A stretch of 11,163 bases of DNA. Source: Pseudomonadota bacterium (lineage in GTDB: Bacteria; Pseudomonadota; Gammaproteobacteria; Xanthomonadales; Xanthomonadaceae). Position numbers and translations under genes: made by a program. The notes beneath the pieces are model-generated. The model did no database searches. It was not told the origin of the DNA and saw nothing but the letters and a program-made list of their open reading frames with translations. This document shows, piece after piece, positions 6,707 through 11,163 of the stretch. How positions within the stretch are numbered: position 1 is the first letter of the stretch; each line of letters opens with the position of its first letter. Where the stretch lies: NCBI GenBank assembly GCA_023439425.1, contig JAEXNZ010000139.1:1-11163 (forward strand). The letters run 5' to 3'.

Positions 6707-7375
6707 TGGCCTCAGGTTCCGGCCATCACGCAGGTGCAGTATTTCCCCGCCAAAACGATCGAGATCTTCCCGGTCATGGGTGATCAACACCACTGGAATG
6801 CCCAACGTGTCCAGCAGGTGCTCCAGTCCTTCGCGGGTGGCCTGGCGGTTGGCGTGATCGAGAGCCGCGAACGGTTCATCGAGCAGCAAGGCACGTGGCT
6901 GCGCCACCAACGCGCGCGCGACAGCCGTACGCTGTCGCTGTCCGCCGGAGATGTCACGCGGGTACTGGTCGCCCACCTGGCCAAGATTCAGCCGTTCCAC
7001 CCAGTGTTCAACTACCTCAGAGCGGAAGCGCCGGCCCGGGTTGAACAGCCCCGCCGCCAGGGAAAAGGCGATGTTCTGACGAACCGTCAAGTGCGGAAAC
7101 AACGCATAGTCCTGGAAGACATACCCCATTCGCCGGTTCTGCGGCGGAAGGTCGATGCCGCGCGTGCTGTCGAACAGCGTGTCCCCGTCGACGCGCATCC
7201 ATCCCGCATCGGGCCGCAGCAATCCCGCAATTGCCCGCAGCGTCAAGCTTTTGCCGGCACCGGATTCGCCGAAGATCACGACACGCCGCGCCGCAGTCTG
7301 CAGAGACACGTCGAGCTCGAAGCGGCGGCCAGGCGATTGCAGCTGCATTCGCACGCAGAAATCGATGCAGGTCAT
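6695..7375 (-). CDS. modC: Molybdate ABC transporter ATP-binding protein, short form (ModC)
   Basis: The 226-residue ATPase that powers molybdate import at the inner membrane. It shows Walker A GESGAGKS (36-43), Q-loop Q88 in YVFQDYALFP, signature ISGGQRQR (142-149), Walker B and D-loop LLLDEPFAALD (163-173) and switch His200 in ITHDRE. It ends soon after the switch region. E. coli ModC is about 350 residues and carries a C-terminal MOP/TOBE domain that binds molybdate and inhibits transport; that domain is missing. The end is a normal stop just before convergent mocA, with no sign of a frameshift. The ATG overlaps the modB stop (ATGA), with a GGGGGA ribosome binding site about 8 to 10 nt upstream. 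A second ATG at codon 10 is also possible. Assignment as ModC rests on modA and modB beside it and on family-like sequence. Confidence 0.92.
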   Translation of the reverse strand: MTCIDFCVRMQLQSPGRRFELDVSLQTAARRVVIFGESGAGKSLTLRAIAGLLRPDAGWMRVDGDTLFDSTRGIDLPPQNRRMGYVFQDYALFPHLTVRQNIAFSLAAGLFNPGRRFRSEVVEHWVERLNLGQVGDQYPRDISGGQRQRTAVARALVAQPRALLLDEPFAALDHANRQATREGLEHLLDTLGIPVVLITHDREDLDRFGGEILHLRDGRNLRPDAG

Positions 7376-8052
7376 CGGCGAGGTCCCCCTTCCGATGGCC
7401 CGGCCGCGAGACGACCGGCCAGCAGCAGCGCCCCCATGCAGATCACCGATGTAACGACGACCAGGAATAGTGCGCGGTCATCCTGCCCGGCCTGCACCGC
7501 TTCATACACGGCGATGGAGAGCGTCTGGGTCCTGCCGGGAATACTGCCGGCGACCATCAGGGTTGCACCGAACTCACCCATTGACCGGGCGAAACCCAGC
7601 AGCAGACCGGGCAGGATGCCGCGCCAGGCGAGTGGCAACGAGACACGCAGGAACAGTCCAGCTTCGCGCACTCCCAGTACCCGGGCGGCCTGTTCCAGCT
7701 GGGTATCCACCGCTTCAAATGCGGCGCGTGCGGGCTTGAACACCAGCGGAAAGGAAACAATGGCCGCGGCCAGCACCGCGCCCTGCCAGGTGAAGATCAA
7801 CTGGATGCCCAGCGTACTGTCCAGCCAATGGCCGATGGGCCCGTTCCGTCCCACCAGCACCAACAGGTAGTAACCCAGCACAGTGGGTGGCATCACCATC
7901 GGAAGCGTCAACAGGGTGTCCAGTGTCTCGCGACCTGGAAACCGCCAGCGAGCGAACGCAGCACCTGCGGCCACGCCCAGCACAAGATTGATCAGCGTTG
8001 CAGATCCGGCGACCTTCAACGACAGCAGCACCGCCGTCCAATCCATTTCCAT
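7372..8052 (-). CDS. modB: Molybdate ABC transporter permease (ModB)
   Basis: A 226-residue integral membrane protein, the usual ModB length, forming the molybdate channel as a homodimer. Hydrophobic segments are visible near residues 8-33, 44-66, 86-104, 139-157 and 194-214, consistent with five or so transmembrane helices. The cytoplasmic EAA loop that contacts the ATPase is EQAARVLGVREAGLFLRVSL, continuing to PLAWRGILPG. MPPTVLGYYLL and GEFGATLMVAGSIPG are typical of ModB. The ATG at 8052 directly follows the modA stop (TAGATG on the minus strand) with no clear ribosome binding site; a second ATG lies two codons on. Translation is probably coupled to modA, and the stop overlaps modC. Confidence 0.94.
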   Translation of the reverse strand: MEMDWTAVLLSLKVAGSATLINLVLGVAAGAAFARWRFPGRETLDTLLTLPMVMPPTVLGYYLLVLVGRNGPIGHWLDSTLGIQLIFTWQGAVLAAAIVSFPLVFKPARAAFEAVDTQLEQAARVLGVREAGLFLRVSLPLAWRGILPGLLLGFARSMGEFGATLMVAGSIPGRTQTLSIAVYEAVQAGQDDRALFLVVVTSVICMGALLLAGRLAAGPSEGGPRR

Positions 8053-8805
8053 CTAGCGGGCGTCGGCGGCGCTGAAGCCGTAGCGGCGAAGAATCGCCTG
8101 CGCGCCGGGGGATCGCACATAGGCGACGAAGTCAGCCGCCCGCGCCGCGTGAGGACTACGCGCTACGGGTGCAATGGGGTAGTTGACCGGTTGCGACAAC
8201 GGTACGGTGAAGGCCGTACGCACGCGCTGCTTGAAAGTGCTGGCGTCACTGCCATAGACGAAGCCTGCATCCACTTCGCCCCGCCCCACGTAGTCCAGCG
8301 CCTGGCGCACATTCTGGGTAGTGATCAACTTCGGTGACAGCGGTTGCCACAACCTGGCCGCCTCCAGGGCCGCTTTCGCGTAGCGGCCTGCCGGCACCGA
8401 CTGCGGATTACCCACGGCAATGCGCTGGACTGCAGACCCGGTCAGGTCCTGCAGGCGGGACGGCACCGCAGTTGCGGTGATCGGCACCACCACCACCAGC
8501 GTATTGCGGGCGAACACATGGCACCGGGACGGGTCGATCAACGAGGCCCGGGCGGCCTCGTCCATGGTGAATTCATCGGCCGAAGCGAATACATCGACCG
8601 GAGCGCCGTTGCGGATCTGCTGCAACAGTACGCCGGACGCCGCCGTGTTCAAGTGTACCTGCGTGCCCGGGTTCGCCTTTTCGTACGCTGTACCGATTTC
8701 CCGGAACGCGTCCGACAGGCTTGCCGCTGCCGACACCGTCAGTTCGTCGGCATGCGCACAAGCCGCTGCCAGGAGCAATCCCAGGGCCAGCCCGATGCCA
8801 CGCAT
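8053..8805 (-). CDS. modA: Periplasmic molybdate-binding protein (ModA)
   Basis: A 250-residue solute-binding protein that captures molybdate (and tungstate) in the periplasm and hands it to ModBC. The N-terminus is a Sec signal peptide, with a hydrophobic core at about residues 4-15 and likely cleavage after AHA (17-19). The mature part begins ELTVSAAASLSDAF, the oxyanion-binding start of ModA. VDVFASAD (70-77), a GNPQSVPAGRYAK segment and DAGFVYGSDAS follow in the expected order. C16 in the signal does not fit a lipobox well, since the preceding residues are AAA, so a soluble protein is more likely than a lipoprotein. It is the first gene of modABC, 73 bp downstream of the aldehyde dehydrogenase on the same strand. 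Confidence 0.94.
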   Translation of the reverse strand: MRGIGLALGLLLAAACAHADELTVSAAASLSDAFREIGTAYEKANPGTQVHLNTAASGVLLQQIRNGAPVDVFASADEFTMDEAARASLIDPSRCHVFARNTLVVVVPITATAVPSRLQDLTGSAVQRIAVGNPQSVPAGRYAKAALEAARLWQPLSPKLITTQNVRQALDYVGRGEVDAGFVYGSDASTFKQRVRTAFTVPLSQPVNYPIAPVARSPHAARAADFVAYVRSPGAQAILRRYGFSAADAR

Positions 8806-8810
8806 ATGCT

Positions 8811-8815
8811 TCTCC
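8811..8815 (-). promoter_or_regulatory. Ribosome binding site for modA
   Basis: On the minus strand GGAGA ends 5 nt before the modA ATG (8805), supporting this start. The rest of the 73-bp gap (8806-8878) should hold any modA promoter. I could not find a convincing -35/-10 pair, a ModE-type operator or a terminator there, so read-through from the upstream genes remains possible. Confidence 0.65.
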
Positions 8816-8878
8816 GCAGTGTTGGACCGGCAGATTGTGAACAGGTGGACATGGACGGGGCGTGATGTCCCGCGACGG

Positions 8879-10261
8879 TCAGCTTCGACGCATCAGGATC
8901 ATCTTCTCCTGCGACATGTCGCGCATGGTGTACGGAATGCCGCCGGTGCCGTAGCCGGATTCGCGTCGGCCGGCGAAGGGCATCCAGTCGGTGCGGAATG
9001 CGGTGGGGTCGTTGATCATCACCGCGGAGGCATCCAGACGGTTGGCGGCGCGCAGGGCGATGTCGATGTCCTGGGCGAAGATGCTGGCCTGGAAAGCAGT
9101 CGGCAGTGAGTTGGCGCGGGCAATGGCGTCGTCGAGGTCGCTGTAGCGGTACACGGCGACGACCGGGCCGAATACTTCCTGCGTGGTCACGCGTGCGTCT
9201 GCGGCGGGATTGAGCAGGACGGTGGGCTGCAGCGTGGTTTCAGAGAGACGCTTGCCGCCGGTGGCCAGTTGCGCCCCACCCTTCACCGCTTCGTCGATCC
9301 ACTCGGCGACCCGGTCCGCTTCGCGGATCTGGATCAGCGGGCCGACTTCGGTGTCCTTCAACGTCGGGTCGCCCGTGCGCAGCTTCTCGACCCGGGCAAT
9401 CAGAGCCTGGGTGAAATCCTCAGCGATCGCGTCGTGCACGAAGATGCGCTGGGTGGACACGCACACCTGCCCGGCGTGGTAGTAGCCGCCCTTCACAATC
9501 GGCTCGATGATCTTGCCAAGGTCGGCGCTGCGGTCAACGATGGCCGGTGCCACGCCGCCGTGCTCCAGCGCCGAGCGCGCCCCGTGTGCCAGCTTGGCAT
9601 GCAGCGACCAGCCGACCTTGGCCGATCCGATGAAGCTCAGGAACGCAACGCGCCTGTCGGTGGCCAAGGCTTCGGCCAGTTCGTTGCCATCCGGCAGGAA
9701 GGTCTGCGCCCATGCCTCCGGCAGGCCAGCTTCGTGGGCCAAGGCGACGAACTCCAGGCACGACAGCGGCGTGGCCGAGGCCGGCTTGATGATCACCGGG
9801 CAGCCCACGGCAATGGCCGGTGCCACCTGGTGCACGATCAGATTCAACGGATGATTGAACGCCGAGATCGCCGCCACGATGCCAATCGGCTCTTTGGTAG
9901 TGAAGGCCCAGCGATTGTCCGCGGCCGCCGAAAGCCCCATCGGAATCTCGCGGCCGGCGAAGTTGCGCAGTTCATCGGCGGCGTTGTGCACGCCATCGAT
10001 GGCGCGGTTGGTTTCAACAATGGCGTCCGGCAGTGGCTTGCCACCCTCGCGCGCGATCTGCATGGCCAGATGGTCGCGCTTGGCCTCCATCAGTGCTGCC
10101 AGCCGGCGCAGGATTGCAATGCGCTGGTGCGGTGGCAGCCAGCTATCACGATTCTTGAACGCTTTCTCGGCGGCACTCAGCTTGCGCTCCAGTGCGGCGG
10201 CATCATCAAAGGGGACTTCCGCGATCGGGGCGCGGTCGAAGGCCTGTACTACGGTAAGCAT
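8879..10261 (-). CDS. NAD(P)-dependent aldehyde dehydrogenase superfamily protein
   Basis: A 460-residue aldehyde dehydrogenase oxidising an aldehyde to an acid (or acyl product) with NAD(P). The active site is intact: Asn136 in AFNHP, Lys159 in IKPAS, catalytic base Glu233 in LEHGG, nucleophile Cys267 in GQVC and cofactor-binding Glu362 in QEVFGPV. Two family motifs are unusual: LEHGGVAP replaces the common LELGGKxP, and FIGSAKVG replaces FTGSxxVG. This places it outside the classic betaine/ALDH2 groups, nearer lactaldehyde- or succinate-semialdehyde-like clades, but I cannot name the substrate. The ATG has an AAGGA ribosome binding site 7 nt upstream. It follows the acetolactate synthase gene by 15 bp and is almost certainly co-transcribed with it, so an aldehyde linked to pyruvate or acetoin chemistry is a reasonable guess. 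Confidence 0.92.
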   Translation of the reverse strand: MLTVVQAFDRAPIAEVPFDDAAALERKLSAAEKAFKNRDSWLPPHQRIAILRRLAALMEAKRDHLAMQIAREGGKPLPDAIVETNRAIDGVHNAADELRNFAGREIPMGLSAAADNRWAFTTKEPIGIVAAISAFNHPLNLIVHQVAPAIAVGCPVIIKPASATPLSCLEFVALAHEAGLPEAWAQTFLPDGNELAEALATDRRVAFLSFIGSAKVGWSLHAKLAHGARSALEHGGVAPAIVDRSADLGKIIEPIVKGGYYHAGQVCVSTQRIFVHDAIAEDFTQALIARVEKLRTGDPTLKDTEVGPLIQIREADRVAEWIDEAVKGGAQLATGGKRLSETTLQPTVLLNPAADARVTTQEVFGPVVAVYRYSDLDDAIARANSLPTAFQASIFAQDIDIALRAANRLDASAVMINDPTAFRTDWMPFAGRRESGYGTGGIPYTMRDMSQEKMILMRRS

Positions 10262-10268
10262 GGAGGAT

Positions 10269-10273
10269 TCCTT
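10269..10273 (-). promoter_or_regulatory. Ribosome binding site for the aldehyde dehydrogenase
   Basis: AAGGA on the minus strand lies 7 nt before the ATG at 10261, within the 15-bp gap after the acetolactate synthase stop. It fixes the dehydrogenase start. Confidence 0.7.
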
Positions 10274-10276
10274 GGT

Positions 10277-11163
10277 TTACGCACAGCCGACATCGGGCGT
10301 GCGGTTGCGCAGTTCGTTGACCAGAACGCGGGTGTTTTCGGAGTAGTCGATGGGCACGTCCAGCAGATGCACGCCACCGCCGGCGAAGGCGGCTTCGATG
10401 CTGGGCACCAGATCCTGCACGGCGGTGACCCGGGTGCCCTTGGCTCCATAGGCCTCGGCATAGCGCACGAAGTCCGGGTTGCCGAAGCGCATGCCGAAGT
10501 CCTCGAACCCATCCACCGCCTGCTTCCAGCGGATCATGCCGTAGGCGCTGTCGTTGAGAATCAGCACCACCAGGTTCAGGCCCAGCCGCACCGCGGTTTC
10601 CATCTCCTGCGAGTTCATCATGAAGCCGCCATCACCGCACACGGCCAGCACGCGGCGCTGCGGGTACAGCATGGACGCCATCATCGCCGAGGGCAGGCCT
10701 GCCCCCATGGTGGCCAGGGCGTTGTCCAGCAGCAGCGTGTTGGCCACGTGAGTGCGGTAGTTGCGGGCAAACCATATCTTGTACATGCCATTGTCGAGGC
10801 AGACGATGCCGTCTTCGGGCATGGCCTCGCGCACGTCATGAACCAGGCGCTGCGGGGTGACCGGGAAGCGGTCTTCCTCAGCGCGATCGTTGAGGCGCGC
10901 CAGGATCTTCTGGCGCAGCTCCATCATGCCGGCGTCTTCGGTCAGCTTGCCCTCCAGCCGATCCGCCAGCGCCCCTACCGTACTGCCGATATCACCCAGC
11001 ACCTCGATATCCGGCTGGTAAACCTGCTCCACCGTGGCGGACTGGAAGCCCACATGGATCACCTTGGGTCCGCCACCACTCTTCATCAGGAACGGTGGTT
11101 TTTCCACTGTGTCGTGGCCGACCGCGATGATCAGGTCGGCCCGGGCAACCGCCTCATGCACGT
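10277..11163 (-). CDS. Acetolactate synthase large subunit, catabolic AlsS-like, 5' part outside the window
   Basis: The frame runs to the window edge. About 295 C-terminal residues of a roughly 550-residue ThDP enzyme are present: the end of the middle domain (ADLIIAVGHD to VIHVG) and the full C-terminal ThDP domain. The diphosphate and Mg2+ motif is GDGGFMMNSQEMETA, ending in NDSAYGMI. The enzyme would join two pyruvates into 2-acetolactate after decarboxylation. YQPDIEVLGDI, ETAVRL, FGNPDFVRYAEAYGA and DVPIDYSEN resemble Bacillus-type catabolic AlsS, which is FAD-independent, more than biosynthetic IlvB/IlvI. No small regulatory subunit or acetolactate decarboxylase is seen in the window. 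The gene is followed by the aldehyde dehydrogenase. The GTG at 11159-11161 is internal, not the start. A related ThDP carboligase or decarboxylase cannot be ruled out. Confidence 0.88.
   Translation of the reverse strand, partial: VHEAVARADLIIAVGHDTVEKPPFLMKSGGGPKVIHVGFQSATVEQVYQPDIEVLGDIGSTVGALADRLEGKLTEDAGMMELRQKILARLNDRAEEDRFPVTPQRLVHDVREAMPEDGIVCLDNGMYKIWFARNYRTHVANTLLLDNALATMGAGLPSAMMASMLYPQRRVLAVCGDGGFMMNSQEMETAVRLGLNLVVLILNDSAYGMIRWKQAVDGFEDFGMRFGNPDFVRYAEAYGAKGTRVTAVQDLVPSIEAAFAGGGVHLLDVPIDYSENTRVLVNELRNRTPDVGCA

Noticed and set aside
6674..7870. Long plus-strand open frame opposite modC and modB
   Set aside because: The minus strand holds clear ABC transporter motifs; the plus translation is low-complexity Arg/Ser/Pro-rich, as expected of an antisense shadow.
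8756..8763. Lipoprotein signal at Cys16 of ModA
   Set aside because: The residues before the Cys are Ala-Ala-Ala, not a proper lipobox, and an ordinary AHA cleavage site follows at once.
11159..11161. GTG near the window end as the start of the acetolactate synthase
   Set aside because: It would remove half of a conserved family; the frame stays open to the edge and begins mid-domain, so the gene is truncated by the window.

Overview
The window is GC-rich, about two-thirds G+C, and densely coded. High-GC codon use, a complete molybdo-enzyme locus and the protein sequences suggest a gammaproteobacterium of the Xanthomonadaceae, such as Stenotrophomonas or a relative. The genus is an inference; there is no rRNA or phylogenetic marker here. 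Ten protein-coding genes are supported. No intergenic stretch exceeds 80 bp, so there are no long empty regions. I saw no tRNA, rRNA, CRISPR array, insertion sequence or prophage.

Region 1 (1-6687, plus strand) is a molybdenum-cofactor and molybdo-enzyme operon. It opens inside a reading frame whose first residues match the C-terminal active-site segment of MoaE (molybdopterin synthase large subunit). That frame continues without a stop into a complete MoeB/ThiF-type adenylyltransferase and then a rhodanese domain. A three-part MoaE-MoeB-rhodanese fusion is the most unusual item in the window. Next come three genes for a PaoABC-type (YagTSR) periplasmic aldehyde oxidoreductase: a Tat-exported 2x[2Fe-2S] subunit, an FAD subunit with an extra [4Fe-4S] cysteine set, and a 732-residue molybdenum subunit. 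They are followed by an XdhC/PaoD-type maturation chaperone and a MocA-type nucleotidyltransferase that would make the cytosine-dinucleotide form of the cofactor. Most junctions from paoA onward are ATGA overlaps or a few bases apart, so translation is probably coupled.

Region 2 (6695-8805, minus strand) is modABC, the molybdate ABC importer, in the order modA-modB-modC and convergent with region 1. Only 7 bp separate the stop codons. ModC is short and lacks the usual C-terminal molybdate-binding (MOP/TOBE) domain.

Region 3 (8879-11163, minus strand) holds the 3' part of a catabolic-type acetolactate synthase (ThDP enzyme), followed 15 bp later by an aldehyde dehydrogenase of the NAD(P)-dependent superfamily. 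It lies upstream of modA on the same strand, across a 73-bp gap.

Together, regions 1 and 2 could import molybdate (ModABC), run late steps of pterin dithiolene sulfuration (MoaE-MoeB-rhodanese), convert the cofactor to MCD (MocA-like), protect and insert it (XdhC/PaoD-like), and use it in a periplasmic aldehyde oxidase (PaoABC-like). Region 3 is probably a separate central-carbon or overflow-metabolism unit.
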